Source of the DNA: Lachnospiraceae bacterium
GTDB taxonomy: Bacteria > Bacillota > Clostridia > Lachnospirales > Lachnospiraceae
Length of the DNA: 64,000 bases
Assembly: GCA_022769665.1 (NCBI GenBank)
Contig: JALEIR010000032.1
Span: 1-64,000 of the forward strand
Direction of reading: 5' to 3'
The notes beneath the pieces are model-generated. The model saw only the letters and a list, made by a program, of their open reading frames with translations. It made no database searches and had not been told where the DNA came from. Shown piece by piece: positions 51,533 through 60,834 of the stretch (the first letter of the stretch is position 1; each line of letters starts with the position of its first letter). The translations under genes and the position numbers were made by a program.

Positions 51533-52036
51533 TTATACATAAGTCTTTCGCGCTTCCTTTTCCGCCTTGTTCCGAACTCTAAGCTCAGAGAAAAAGATTT
51601 TCAACATATCACTACATTCCTGCTCCAGAACTCCTCTGGTGACTGACACCTGATGGTTGAATTCCGGCATCTCCAGAACATTTAGGATAGAACCGGCGCA
51701 GCCGGCTTTGGGATTCATACAGCCCATGACAACTTCGGGAATTCGAGCCTGCACAATGGCACCGGCGCACATTTGACAGGGTTCCAAGGTTACGTAAAGC
51801 GTACAATCCTCCAGTCGCCAGTCACCAATGAATTTGCTGGCTTTGTTAATAGCGGTAATTTCCGCGTGAGCCAAAGTGTTTTTATCAGTGTTGCGGCGAT
51901 TGTAGCCTCTCCCGATAATTTTTCCCTCATAGACGATGACGCATCCGATGGGAACTTCTCCCAAGACGTATGCCTTTTTGGCCTGCTTTAAGGCTTCCTT
52001 CATGTACTTTTCCTGCACAGATACTATTTTTGCCAT
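51533..52036 (-). CDS. tadA: tRNA-specific adenosine deaminase
   Basis: 167 residues. Deaminates A34 of tRNA-Arg to inosine. Zinc/catalytic motifs: HAEITAI (about 57-63, HAE) and PCQMCAGAIVQARI (about 87-100, PCxxC). AYVLGEVPIGCVIV at the N-terminus is also typical. The family is essential in most bacteria. Transcribed alone, away from the LacI-type gene with which it diverges. Confidence 0.95.
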   Translation of the reverse strand: MAKIVSVQEKYMKEALKQAKKAYVLGEVPIGCVIVYEGKIIGRGYNRRNTDKNTLAHAEITAINKASKFIGDWRLEDCTLYVTLEPCQMCAGAIVQARIPEVVMGCMNPKAGCAGSILNVLEMPEFNHQVSVTRGVLEQECSDMLKIFFSELRVRNKAEKEARKTYV

Positions 52037-52126
52037 AATTCCTCACCGACAGCGAGCCCGAAATCGCTTTATAATCTACGAATTGACATTTTTCAAGATA
52101 ACATATAGTATAAAGATAATTGTTCT

Positions 52127-52146
52127 AGGCGTCAAATATATTTGGC
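52127..52146. promoter_or_regulatory. inverted repeat before the LacI-type gene (possible autoregulatory site)
   Basis: CGTCAAATATATTTGGCG (52129-52146) is an 18-bp near-palindrome just upstream of the ribosome site AGGAAGG. It does not have the CG centre of the operator found before the glycogen phosphorylase gene, so binding by the same regulator is uncertain. Confidence 0.4.
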
Positions 52147-52162
52147 GTAGGAAGGAAATAAC

Positions 52163-53152
52163 ATGGTATCCATAAAAGAGGTTGCAAAACATGCGGGAGT
52201 AGCAATATCAACGGTATCAAAGGTGCTGAACGGCTATCCTAATATCAGCGAGGAGACGAAACAAAAGGTCACGGCAGCAATTAAAGAGTTGAACTATATC
52301 CCAAATTCCATAGCGTCAGCCCTTTCCTCCAAACAGTTCGGGCGGATTGCGTTGATTCTGGATCCCAAGCGTCAGACGCAGGCTATTGACCAAATTTTCA
52401 TGCAGTATCTGCTGGGAGCATTGGACAAGGCGCAGGAACTGAAGGTGGAGGTGATTACTGTGTTTACCTCCATGATTGCCGGCATGACAGCAGATGAAAT
52501 TACCAGATATTTTCTTTCGCAAAGTATTTCCGGTATCGTCATTTACGGTATATCCAAAGAGGATAAAGTCCTTCAGAAACTGATTGAAGAACGCAATTTT
52601 GCCTGTGTGGTGGTGGATGCGCCGATTGTTAATTCCAGAACGACTTCTGTCAGCATTGATCATGAACAGGCTCAGTATGATGTGGCAAAAAAGACTGTGA
52701 CGGATGATAAATGTAAACGCATATTGTATATTGCCGGAAAGAAGGACGGTTATGTAACGGAACAGCGTTTAAAGGGGATGAAGCGGCTGGTCGAGGAAAT
52801 GGAACTAACCATGCTGGTACGCCAGGGAGATTTCAGTGAACTTACAGCCAGAAACATCGCTCTGAAATATGCAAGGAATAAGGATTGCGTGGTATGTGCC
52901 TCTGATTTGATGGCAATCGGAGCAATGAATGCATTGATCGATATGGACATTTTTCGTCCCGTCTGCGGATTTGACGGCATTACCCTTATGGGCTATGTGG
53001 GAAAGCAAATGAACACAATCCGACAGGATTTCTACAGTATCTCCAGCAAGGCATTGGAGGAAGTGAAGCTGCTGATGGATGGTAAGGAAGGACATCAGGT
53101 GATTATGCCCCACAGTATAGTGAAAATGTACTATAAGGATATCATCTGTTAA
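52163..53152 (+). CDS. LacI family transcriptional regulator (MalR/CcpA-like)
   Basis: 329 residues. N-terminal LacI HTH: SIKEVAKHAGVAISTVSKVLNGYPNISEETKQKV (about 2-35) with hinge helix PNSIASALSS (about 51-60); the remainder is a periplasmic-binding-like sensor. Its place directly before the glycogen phosphorylase/pullulanase/glucanotransferase operon, and the LacI-type operator in that promoter, indicate it regulates alpha-glucan use. The ligand is unknown; maltodextrins are a guess. Confidence 0.92.
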   Translation: MVSIKEVAKHAGVAISTVSKVLNGYPNISEETKQKVTAAIKELNYIPNSIASALSSKQFGRIALILDPKRQTQAIDQIFMQYLLGALDKAQELKVEVITVFTSMIAGMTADEITRYFLSQSISGIVIYGISKEDKVLQKLIEERNFACVVVDAPIVNSRTTSVSIDHEQAQYDVAKKTVTDDKCKRILYIAGKKDGYVTEQRLKGMKRLVEEMELTMLVRQGDFSELTARNIALKYARNKDCVVCASDLMAIGAMNALIDMDIFRPVCGFDGITLMGYVGKQMNTIRQDFYSISSKALEEVKLLMDGKEGHQVIMPHSIVKMYYKDIIC

Positions 53153-53181
53153 TCTATTTTTCACAAAATTCATTTATCCTA

Positions 53182-53210
53182 TTGCGGAAAACGTTTTCCT
53201 GTGCTATTCT
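53182..53210 (+). promoter_or_regulatory. promoter of the alpha-glucan operon with embedded LacI-type operator
   Basis: TTGCGG (53182-53187), 17 bp, TATTCT (53205-53210). The perfect palindrome GGAAAACGTTTTCC (53186-53199) overlaps the -35 end and fills most of the spacer. It has the CG centre of LacI/GalR family operators and is close to the CcpA cre consensus. Binding there would block RNA polymerase. The transcribed leader (about 53217-53331) holds no recognised element. Confidence 0.82.
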
Positions 53211-53331
53211 AATGGCATGACGGGAATCCTATCAGATGAATATATGCTAAAATTATGGATTTCTGATACAGCGGAACAAAGGAAAATAAGAAGAACAGTT
53301 TTGAAACAAAAAGCGAAAATCGGAGGTAATT

Positions 53332-55605
53332 ATGATGAATTTGGAACAGCAGTTAAACGAGTTAACCGGAAAAATGTATGGCAAAACCATTGCAGCATGT
53401 ACCGATGCACAGCTTTATAACAGTGTGCTGCAGCTGACGAAGGATCAGATGGAGGCAAAGCCTGTCATCACAGGAAAGAAGAAGGTATACTACATTTCCA
53501 TGGAATTTTTGATTGGAAAGCTTTTGTCAAACAATCTGATTAACCTGGGAATTTACGAGGAATTGAATCAGATTCTGACTAAGAACGGAAAAAGCCTTGC
53601 TGTCATTGAGGAGGCAGAGCCGGAACCTTCTCTCGGAAACGGCGGATTGGGACGTCTGGCAGCCTGCTTCCTGGATTCTATTGCAACTCTTGGACTGCCC
53701 GGAGACGGAATCGGTTTAAACTATCATTTCGGTCTCTTTAAGCAGGTGTTTAAGGAGTGTTTGCAGAAGGCTGAGAAGAATGAATGGATTGAGGAGAATT
53801 CCTGGCTTACCGATACAGGTACCCGTTTCGAGGTGGCTTTCGGTGACAGAAAAGTAACTTCCGTACTTTACGATATCGATGTGATCGGTTATGAGAACGG
53901 CTGTAACAAGCTACACCTTTTTGATGTGGAGTCTGTGGATGAGAGCCTGGTGAAGAGCGGAATTGATTTTGACAAAACTGAAATTGAAAAGAATCTGACA
54001 CTGTTCCTTTATCCGGATGATTCCGATGAAGCAGGAAACCTGCTTCGTATCTATCAGGAATATTTCATGGTGAGCAACGGTGCCCAGCTGATTATCCGTG
54101 AATTGAAGGAGAAAGGCTGCGACCTTTATCATATGGACGAGTATGTGGCAATCCAGATTAACGACACCCATCCTACCATGGTAATTCCTGAGTTGATACG
54201 TATTCTGACCTGGGATGAAGGCTTTACCATGGAGGATGCGGTAAATGTGGTGAGCAAGACTTGTGCATATACCAATCACACCATTCTTGCAGAAGCATTG
54301 GAAAAGTGGCCTCTTGCCTATATCGAGAAGGTTGTTCCTCAACTGGTTCCTATTATCAAGGAGCTCAGTGCCCGCGTCGCAAAGAAGTATACCGATGAAA
54401 AGGTACAGATTATCGACAAGGAAAAGCGCGTGCATATGGCGCATATTGACATTCACTATGGCTACAGCGTAAACGGAGTGGCTGCAATTCATACCGAAAT
54501 CCTGAAGGAGTCCGAACTGAATTGCTTTTATAAGATTTATCCTGAAAAGTTCAACAACAAGACAAACGGTATTACTTTCCGCCGCTGGCTGTTGTCCTGC
54601 AACAGAGAGCTTGCAGCATTTTTGACCGATACAATCGGAGACGGCTACAAGAAAAATGCGGATGAACTGGAAAAATTGCTGGAAAAGATAGATGACGCTG
54701 CTGTTCTGGATGCCATTGAAGAGATTAAGAAGCAGAAGAAGGAAGCATTGGCTGCTTATATTCAGGAGAAGGAAGGCATTACCCTGGATACGAACTCCAT
54801 CTTTGATATTCAGGTGAAGAGACTGCATGAGTATAAGCGTCAGCAGATGAATGCTCTGTATATTATTCATAAATACCTGGAGATTAAGGCCGGCAAGAAG
54901 CCTGTGAGACCTATGACCTTTATCTTCGGCGCAAAAGCAGCACCTGCTTACGTGATTGCACAGGATATCATTCATCTGTTGCTTGTAATGTCTGAGATTA
55001 TCAACAATGACCCTGAAGTGAGCCCTTATATGAAGCTTGTCATGGTGGAAAATTATAACGTAAGCTATGCGGAGAAGCTGATACCTGCCTGTGATGTGTC
55101 TGAACAAATTTCATTGGCCTCCAAGGAAGCATCCGGCACAGGAAACATGAAATTCATGTTGAACGGCGCAGTGACCCTGGGGACCAGTGACGGTGCAAAC
55201 GTAGAGATTCATGACCTGGTGGGTGATGACAATATTTATATCTTTGGTGAAGACAGCGATACTGTAATTGAGCACTACGCAAAGGCAGATTATGTATCTA
55301 AGGATTATTATGAGAATAGTCCTGTGATAAAGGAAGCTGTAGACTTTATTGTCAGCAAGAAAGCTTTGGCAGTGGGTCACAAGGAGAATCTGGAGCGTTT
55401 GTATAAGGAACTGCTGAACAAGGACTGGTTTATGACGCTGCTTGATCTGGAGGACTACATCGCAGTAAAGGATAAGATGTTTGCGGACTACGAGGACAGA
55501 AACAAGTGGAAGAAGATGATGCTGGTGAATATTGCGAAGGCAGGTTTCTTCTCCTCTGACAGGACCATTGCCGAGTACAACAGAGATATCTGGCATTTGA
55601 ACTAA
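53332..55605 (+). CDS. glgP: glycogen/maltodextrin phosphorylase
   Basis: 757 residues, the usual length in Clostridia (E. coli about 815). Releases glucose-1-phosphate from alpha-1,4-glucans. Signatures: [17 protein letters not shown] (about 50-66), [19 protein letters not shown] (about 95-113), and the PLP-lysine segment [14 protein letters not shown] (about 602-615). GGAGG lies 5-8 bases before the double ATG; the first is used. First gene of the alpha-glucan operon, 21 bp before the pullulanase gene. Confidence 0.97.
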   Translation: MMNLEQQLNELTGKMYGKTIAACTDAQLYNSVLQLTKDQMEAKPVITGKKKVYYISMEFLIGKLLSNNLINLGIYEELNQILTKNGKSLAVIEEAEPEPSLGNGGLGRLAACFLDSIATLGLPGDGIGLNYHFGLFKQVFKECLQKAEKNEWIEENSWLTDTGTRFEVAFGDRKVTSVLYDIDVIGYENGCNKLHLFDVESVDESLVKSGIDFDKTEIEKNLTLFLYPDDSDEAGNLLRIYQEYFMVSNGAQLIIRELKEKGCDLYHMDEYVAIQINDTHPTMVIPELIRILTWDEGFTMEDAVNVVSKTCAYTNHTILAEALEKWPLAYIEKVVPQLVPIIKELSARVAKKYTDEKVQIIDKEKRVHMAHIDIHYGYSVNGVAAIHTEILKESELNCFYKIYPEKFNNKTNGITFRRWLLSCNRELAAFLTDTIGDGYKKNADELEKLLEKIDDAAVLDAIEEIKKQKKEALAAYIQEKEGITLDTNSIFDIQVKRLHEYKRQQMNALYIIHKYLEIKAGKKPVRPMTFIFGAKAAPAYVIAQDIIHLLLVMSEIINNDPEVSPYMKLVMVENYNVSYAEKLIPACDVSEQISLASKEASGTGNMKFMLNGAVTLGTSDGANVEIHDLVGDDNIYIFGEDSDTVIEHYAKADYVSKDYYENSPVIKEAVDFIVSKKALAVGHKENLERLYKELLNKDWFMTLLDLEDYIAVKDKMFADYEDRNKWKKMMLVNIAKAGFFSSDRTIAEYNRDIWHLN

Positions 55606-55626
55606 CAAAAGGGGATAGGTAATAAG

Positions 55627-58362
55627 ATGAAAAAGAGAATCGAGGGCCTTGTACTGGCAGTGATGATGGTATTTTCTTTTGCGTTTGGTGTGATAAATCC
55701 TTCCATTACTGCCCGCGCAGAGGGTGGAGTAACAATCAAGCTACATTATAACAGACCTGACGGAGATTATGAGCCTTGGAGGGTATGGTTCTGGGAAGAG
55801 GGCAGCGAAGGAGCGGATTACTTTTTCGAAGAGGAGAATGGTGAGCAGGTGGCAACCATGGAAGTGTCTCCCGGTGTTACCAGTGTAGGCTTTATCATCC
55901 GCACCGAAGCATGGAATAAAGATGTAAATGCAGATCAGTTTATTGACATTGCCGAGGTAACCTCCGGAACGGTTCACGTGTATGTGGAATCTCAGGTTGA
56001 AGGATATACGAAAGAATACGGAGACGGTGTTTCTATAGGTGTTAAGTTGAAAAGTGCTGTCTATAACAGTGATTCAGCCACAGTCGAAATCCAAATGACA
56101 GGGAAAACGGAGAAGCCGGAAAGTGCCTTTACTCTCTCGGGCAGAGAAGGAGAAATCACTATTAAAGTGGAAGAGAAGGAGAATAATCTATATGTAGCTT
56201 CTCCGGAGACAGAGTTAAATCCTTTTGGGGAGTATGTTGTTACCTTTGAAGGTACAGATTATGAGGTAAACATGCCTGTCGTTTATTCAGAACCGGAGTT
56301 TGAGGAAGCATATACCTATACCGGAGATGATTTGGGCGCTGTTTGGACGGCGGGGAAGACTACCTTCAGAGTATGGGCACCCATTGCGGAGGCTGTTTAC
56401 GTGAACTTGTATCAGTCGGGGGATGCATCTGTGGATGACCGAACAGAACAGCTGCCTATGACGGCGGATGTAAACGGTACCTGGGTGTTGGAAAAAGCGG
56501 GAGACCTAAACGGTATTTATTATACCTACACTGTGGTAAACAACGGTATTGAGAGCGAGGCGTGTGACCCATATGCACGAACCACAGGTGTAAACGGCGA
56601 CCGTGCCATGGTAATCGACCTTGAAAGTACAAACCCTGAGGGCTGGGACAGTGATACAAATCCCCATGCGGGAGAAAGAATTACGGATGCCGTTATCTAT
56701 GAGCTGCATATGAGAGATTTCTCTTCCGATGAGAGCAGCGGTATTGTAAATGTTGGTAAATATTTACAGTTTACGGAGCAGGGAACCAAAACGCCCGGCG
56801 GTATGAGCACCGGCGTGGATTATCTGAAGGAGCTGGGAATTACGCATCTTCATATTTTGCCCATGTATGATTTCGGCTCTGTGGACGAAACAAAAGGTGG
56901 TTTTAACTGGGGCTATGACCCTAAGAATTACAATGTACCGGAAGGCTCTTACTCCACTGACCCCTACAATGGTGAGGTTCGGGTAAATGAAATGAAGCAG
57001 ATGGTACAGTCGCTGCACAATAACGGCATCAGTGTAGTGATGGATGTGGTTTACAATCATGTGCAGAGTGCAGGTGATTTTTGCTTTAACAAGATTGTAC
57101 CGGGATATTTTTCCCGTATCGGAGATGACGGAAGTTATTCCAACGGTTCCGGTTGCGGAAATGATACAGCCAGCGAGAGAAGCATGGTGAAGAAGTATAT
57201 TGTGGATTCAGTTCTGTACTGGGCGGATGAATATCATATTGATGGCTTCCGTTTTGACCTGGTGGGACTTTTGGATGTGGAGACAGTCAACGAAGTGGTG
57301 GAAGAGGTACACAAGACTCATCCGGACGTAATCTTCTATGGTGAGGGTTGGACCTTGACAACCAATGTGACAAAGGACGGAGTTGTACTTGCCACACAGC
57401 TGAATTCTGCAAAGACACCTGAATTTGCATACTTTAATGACAATATCCGTGATGGTTTGAAGGGAAATGTATTTAATGAAGGAGAGAAAGGATATATTTC
57501 CGGCGCCATGGGTAAAACCTATGATATGGCAAGAGCTTTCATGGGAAATTCCAGCTGGTGTACCAGCCCTGCACAGACGGTGAACTATGCTTCCTGCCAC
57601 GATAATCTGACTTTGTTTGACAGATTACAGAAATCGCGGTATGATGCTTCCAGAGAGGATTTAATCCGCATGAACAATCTGGCGGCAGCGTTTTATATGA
57701 CGTCTCAGGGCATTCCCTTTATGCAGGCGGGTGAAGAATTACTGCGGACGAAGGTGAAGGAAGACGGAAGCTTTGAGAATAACAGCTACCAGTCCGGAGA
57801 TGCCATTAACAGTATCAAATGGAGTACGTTGGAGCAGGAAGAATATCAGCAGGTGTTTGAATATTATAAAGGGCTGATTGCATTCCGTAAAGCGCACAGT
57901 GTACTTCGTCTGGATAGTGCTGATGCAGTGAAAAATCATGTGACAAAGATAGACGGAACGGATTTAAATGTACTGGCGATGCATCTGACCGGCGGAGTGG
58001 AAGGTGAGACCGCCGAAGAGATGATAGTTATCTTCAATCCGAATGAGGAGGAGACTGAGGTTACTCTTCCCGACGGAAACTGGAATGTGTATATTAATGG
58101 GGAGAAGGCCGGTACTAATGTGCTTGAAAGTGCTGCAGGAACAGCTAAGGTTACTCCGATTTCTGCCATGGTATTGATAAAGGAAGGTACGGTATCCGGC
58201 GAGGACGTATCTGCCGAAGAAAGCGAACAGACAGCCGGAGTGTCGGAAAAGCCGGCAGAAGAAAGCGGTGTTAACACAATTTTGGTTGGAGTTTTATGTA
58301 CGGCAGCGGTAGTTGCAGTTGTTGTCCTGATAGTGCTGCTTAAAAAGAAAAAACAGAAATAG
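55627..58362 (+). CDS. pulA: secreted, cell-surface type I pullulanase
   Basis: 911 residues. Signal peptide (about 1-31, ending near ARAEGG), an N-terminal CBM41-like starch-binding domain (about 35-130), a second beta domain, CBM48-like domain (about 230-330), GH13_14 catalytic barrel: YNWGYDPKNYNVPEGSYS-like signature (GGFNWGYDP), DGFRFDLVG (nucleophile Asp about 543), YGEGW (acid Glu about 571), SCHDN (Asp about 658). Ends with a Glu-rich stretch, a membrane helix (about 885-905) and KKKKQK, so it is anchored in the membrane. Cleaves alpha-1,6 branches outside the cell, feeding glucan uptake. Confidence 0.95.
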   Translation: MKKRIEGLVLAVMMVFSFAFGVINPSITARAEGGVTIKLHYNRPDGDYEPWRVWFWEEGSEGADYFFEEENGEQVATMEVSPGVTSVGFIIRTEAWNKDVNADQFIDIAEVTSGTVHVYVESQVEGYTKEYGDGVSIGVKLKSAVYNSDSATVEIQMTGKTEKPESAFTLSGREGEITIKVEEKENNLYVASPETELNPFGEYVVTFEGTDYEVNMPVVYSEPEFEEAYTYTGDDLGAVWTAGKTTFRVWAPIAEAVYVNLYQSGDASVDDRTEQLPMTADVNGTWVLEKAGDLNGIYYTYTVVNNGIESEACDPYARTTGVNGDRAMVIDLESTNPEGWDSDTNPHAGERITDAVIYELHMRDFSSDESSGIVNVGKYLQFTEQGTKTPGGMSTGVDYLKELGITHLHILPMYDFGSVDETKGGFNWGYDPKNYNVPEGSYSTDPYNGEVRVNEMKQMVQSLHNNGISVVMDVVYNHVQSAGDFCFNKIVPGYFSRIGDDGSYSNGSGCGNDTASERSMVKKYIVDSVLYWADEYHIDGFRFDLVGLLDVETVNEVVEEVHKTHPDVIFYGEGWTLTTNVTKDGVVLATQLNSAKTPEFAYFNDNIRDGLKGNVFNEGEKGYISGAMGKTYDMARAFMGNSSWCTSPAQTVNYASCHDNLTLFDRLQKSRYDASREDLIRMNNLAAAFYMTSQGIPFMQAGEELLRTKVKEDGSFENNSYQSGDAINSIKWSTLEQEEYQQVFEYYKGLIAFRKAHSVLRLDSADAVKNHVTKIDGTDLNVLAMHLTGGVEGETAEEMIVIFNPNEEETEVTLPDGNWNVYINGEKAGTNVLESAAGTAKVTPISAMVLIKEGTVSGEDVSAEESEQTAGVSEKPAEESGVNTILVGVLCTAAVVAVVVLIVLLKKKKQK

Positions 58363-58414
58363 AAACGGTATTTGAATTGTTACAAAAAATAAAGTGAGAA
58401 AAGAGGATTACGAG

Positions 58415-59926
58415 ATGAGAGCGAGCGGCGTTTTGCTACCGATTTCCAGTTTGCCCTCCGCATATGGAATTGGATGTTTCTCAAAAGAAGCGTATAAGTT
58501 TGTCGATAAGTTGAAAAAGGCCGGTCAGACCTATTGGCAGATATTGCCGCTGGGCCCCACAAGCTATGGTGATTCGCCTTATCAATCATTTTCCACTTTT
58601 GCGGGTAATCCCTATTTTATTGATCCTGCGGACTTGGCGGAAAGAGGGTATATTACAAAGAGATGTTGCAATCGTTACGATTTTGGCGACAACGAGGAAT
58701 ATGTGGACTATGCCAAAATCTACGACAGCAGATTTGTTTTGCTCCGGCAGGCATGGAAGAACAGCAGGATTGCAGAGGAGCCTGAGTTTAGGGCTTTTGT
58801 TCGGGAAAATGCCTATTGGCTGGATGATTATGCCCTGTATATGGCGGTCAAGGCATCCTTTGGAAATGTATGCTGGGTAGAGTGGGATGAGGATATTAAG
58901 ACTCGAAAGCCTGCTGCGTTAAAGGCATATCGTGAAAAATTTGCGGATGAAATAGAGTTTTATCAATTCCAGCAATATATGTTCCGGGTACAGTGGGAGA
59001 AGCTGAAGACTTATGCAAACAGTCGGGGAATTAAGATTATCGGAGATATCCCCATTTATGTTGCCTTTGACAGCTCAGATGCCTGGGCCAATCCTCAGCT
59101 GTTTCAGTTTGACAAGGATTGTAATCCTACAGCGGTTGCCGGATGTCCGCCCGATGCGTTCTCGGCAACAGGACAACTTTGGGGCAATCCTCTGTATGAC
59201 TGGGACTATCATAAGAAGACCGGCTATGAATGGTGGATGAAGAGGCTTGAGTCCTGCTTTAAAATGTATGATGTTGTCCGTATTGACCATTTCCGCGCTT
59301 TTGATGAATACTATTCGATTCCCGCAGGAATGAAGACAGCAGAAATCGGTGAGTGGAAACCCGGTCCCGGCTATGCTCTTTTTGATGCGATGAAGAGGCA
59401 GTTAGGTGAAAAACAGGTCATTGCGGAGGATTTGGGATTCCTGACTCCTTCCGTACTGGAGCTGGTTAAGCGTACAGGTTATCCCGGCATGAAGGTATTG
59501 CAGTTTGCTTTTGATTCCCGAGAGGAGAGCGATTATCTGCCGCATAACTATGACCATAACTGTGTGGTATATACCGGAACTCATGATAATGACACGGTTC
59601 TGGGATGGTATCAAAAGCTTCCTGCAAAAGATAAGAATTTCTGCAAGCGTTATTTAAATCTGGGCAAGGTTGATAATGAGGAACTGAAGTGGGAGTTTAT
59701 ACGTGCGGCCTTTGCCAGTGTTGCTGATCTTGCTGTGATTCCCATGCAGGATTATCTGGGATTGGGTTCCGAAGCCCGTATCAACACTCCTTCCACATTG
59801 GGAGACAATTGGAAGTGGCGGATGAAGAAAGATGCTTTTACGGATAAACTTGCAAAAGAGATGAAAGAAATGACGAAGCTTTACGGTAGACTTCAGAAAG
59901 AAGAGAAGGAGATTGCGGCTGAATAA
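58415..59926 (+). CDS. malQ: 4-alpha-glucanotransferase
   Basis: 503 residues, GH77. Opens with RASGVLLPISSLPSAYGIGCFSKEAYKFVD, the family signature. Catalytic residues: Asp in RIDHFRAF (about 290), Glu in AEDLGFLTPSVLE (about 340) and Asp in THDNDTV (about 391). Disproportionates maltodextrins so the phosphorylase can use them. ATG 58415 is chosen for GAGG eight bases upstream; an in-frame GTG at 58394 lacks a site. Follows pulA by 52 bp in the operon. Confidence 0.96.
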   Translation: MRASGVLLPISSLPSAYGIGCFSKEAYKFVDKLKKAGQTYWQILPLGPTSYGDSPYQSFSTFAGNPYFIDPADLAERGYITKRCCNRYDFGDNEEYVDYAKIYDSRFVLLRQAWKNSRIAEEPEFRAFVRENAYWLDDYALYMAVKASFGNVCWVEWDEDIKTRKPAALKAYREKFADEIEFYQFQQYMFRVQWEKLKTYANSRGIKIIGDIPIYVAFDSSDAWANPQLFQFDKDCNPTAVAGCPPDAFSATGQLWGNPLYDWDYHKKTGYEWWMKRLESCFKMYDVVRIDHFRAFDEYYSIPAGMKTAEIGEWKPGPGYALFDAMKRQLGEKQVIAEDLGFLTPSVLELVKRTGYPGMKVLQFAFDSREESDYLPHNYDHNCVVYTGTHDNDTVLGWYQKLPAKDKNFCKRYLNLGKVDNEELKWEFIRAAFASVADLAVIPMQDYLGLGSEARINTPSTLGDNWKWRMKKDAFTDKLAKEMKEMTKLYGRLQKEEKEIAAE

Positions 59927-59944
59927 GCGCACGTCTGAAAACAA

Positions 59945-59988
59945 AGGCCTGACGGCGGATATAAATCTGCCGTGCAGGCTTTCTTTGA
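59945..59988 (+). terminator. hairpin after malQ
   Basis: AAAGGCCTGACGGC (59942-59955) pairs imperfectly with GCCGTGCAGGCTTT (about 59968-59981), followed by CTTTG. A plausible end of the alpha-glucan operon, with a weak T-run. Confidence 0.6.
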
Positions 59989-60043
59989 CATTTGGCACGA
60001 TACGGGATACTTGCTTGAAGTCAGGGAAGGGATGGGGACAAAT

Positions 60044-60739
60044 ATGGAGATATATGGTTTTCAAAAAACAACATTACTGGATTATCCGGGGCATGTGGCA
60101 GCCACATTATTTACAGGAGGCTGTAACTTCCGTTGCCCTTTCTGCCATAACGGGAATCTTGTACTGCTTCCGGATTCGGAGTCGACTATAGCGGAGGAAG
60201 AAATACTTGTCTATCTTAAAAAGAGAAGTGGGATTCTGGAGGGCGTCTGCATTACGGGAGGGGAACCGACTTTGCAGACCGATTTGCGCGAATTTATTGT
60301 CCGGGTAAAGGAACTGGGTTACCTGATTAAGCTGGATACCAACGGTTACAGACCGCAGATGCTCTGGAAGCTTTTGGAGGAAGAACTTTTAGACTATGTG
60401 GCTATGGATGTGAAAGCATCTCTGCTGAATTACAAAAAGGCAACAGGCTGTCCGGGGGTGGATTTATCCCGAATTGAGGAAAGTATTGCCATTTTGAAGA
60501 GTAGTGGGATAGACTATGAATTTCGTACAACTGTGGTAAAGGGAATTCATACGGTAGCAGAATTTGACAGCATCGGAAGGCTTTTGGAAGGTGCGAAAGC
60601 CTATTATATACAGGCATATCGCGAAAATGAAAATGTTCTGAGCGGCGGATATGAAGCATTTTCGACAGATGTGATGAATGAAATGGCTGAAATGGCAAGA
60701 AAATACATAGACAAAGTGGAGCTGCGCGGTGTAGAATAG
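60044..60739 (+). CDS. anaerobic ribonucleotide reductase activase-like radical SAM protein
   Basis: 231 residues. Radical SAM motif CNFRCPFCHNGNLV (C-x3-C-x2-C, about 28-41), GGEPTLQ (about 79-85), and the NrdG2 N-terminus YGFQKTTLLDYPGHVAATLFTGGC. It generates the glycyl radical on an anaerobic reductase, or serves a similar glycyl-radical enzyme; no nrdD is adjacent. ATG 60044 is chosen for GATGGGG upstream and the family N-terminus; 60032 is the alternative. Confidence 0.85.
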   Translation: MEIYGFQKTTLLDYPGHVAATLFTGGCNFRCPFCHNGNLVLLPDSESTIAEEEILVYLKKRSGILEGVCITGGEPTLQTDLREFIVRVKELGYLIKLDTNGYRPQMLWKLLEEELLDYVAMDVKASLLNYKKATGCPGVDLSRIEESIAILKSSGIDYEFRTTVVKGIHTVAEFDSIGRLLEGAKAYYIQAYRENENVLSGGYEAFSTDVMNEMAEMARKYIDKVELRGVE

Positions 60740-60834
60740 GAGACGTTGCACAGCCGCTGAAACGGGTGGAATGATATGTCGGCTGTAAATAATCAAAGAC
60801 AGGGAGAAATCCGCTGCGCGGATTGTGGATTAAG

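Noticed and set aside
53217-53420. Small gene in the glgP leader
   Set aside because: No ribosome site, begins at the expected transcription start and runs into glgP in the wrong frame.
53911-55107. 398-codon open frame antisense to glgP
   Set aside because: It mirrors the codon bias of the phosphorylase gene, lacks a ribosome site and family motifs, and the plus strand is clearly coding.
53332-55605. Truncated glycogen phosphorylase
   Set aside because: About 755 residues is normal for clostridial members and all signature motifs are present.
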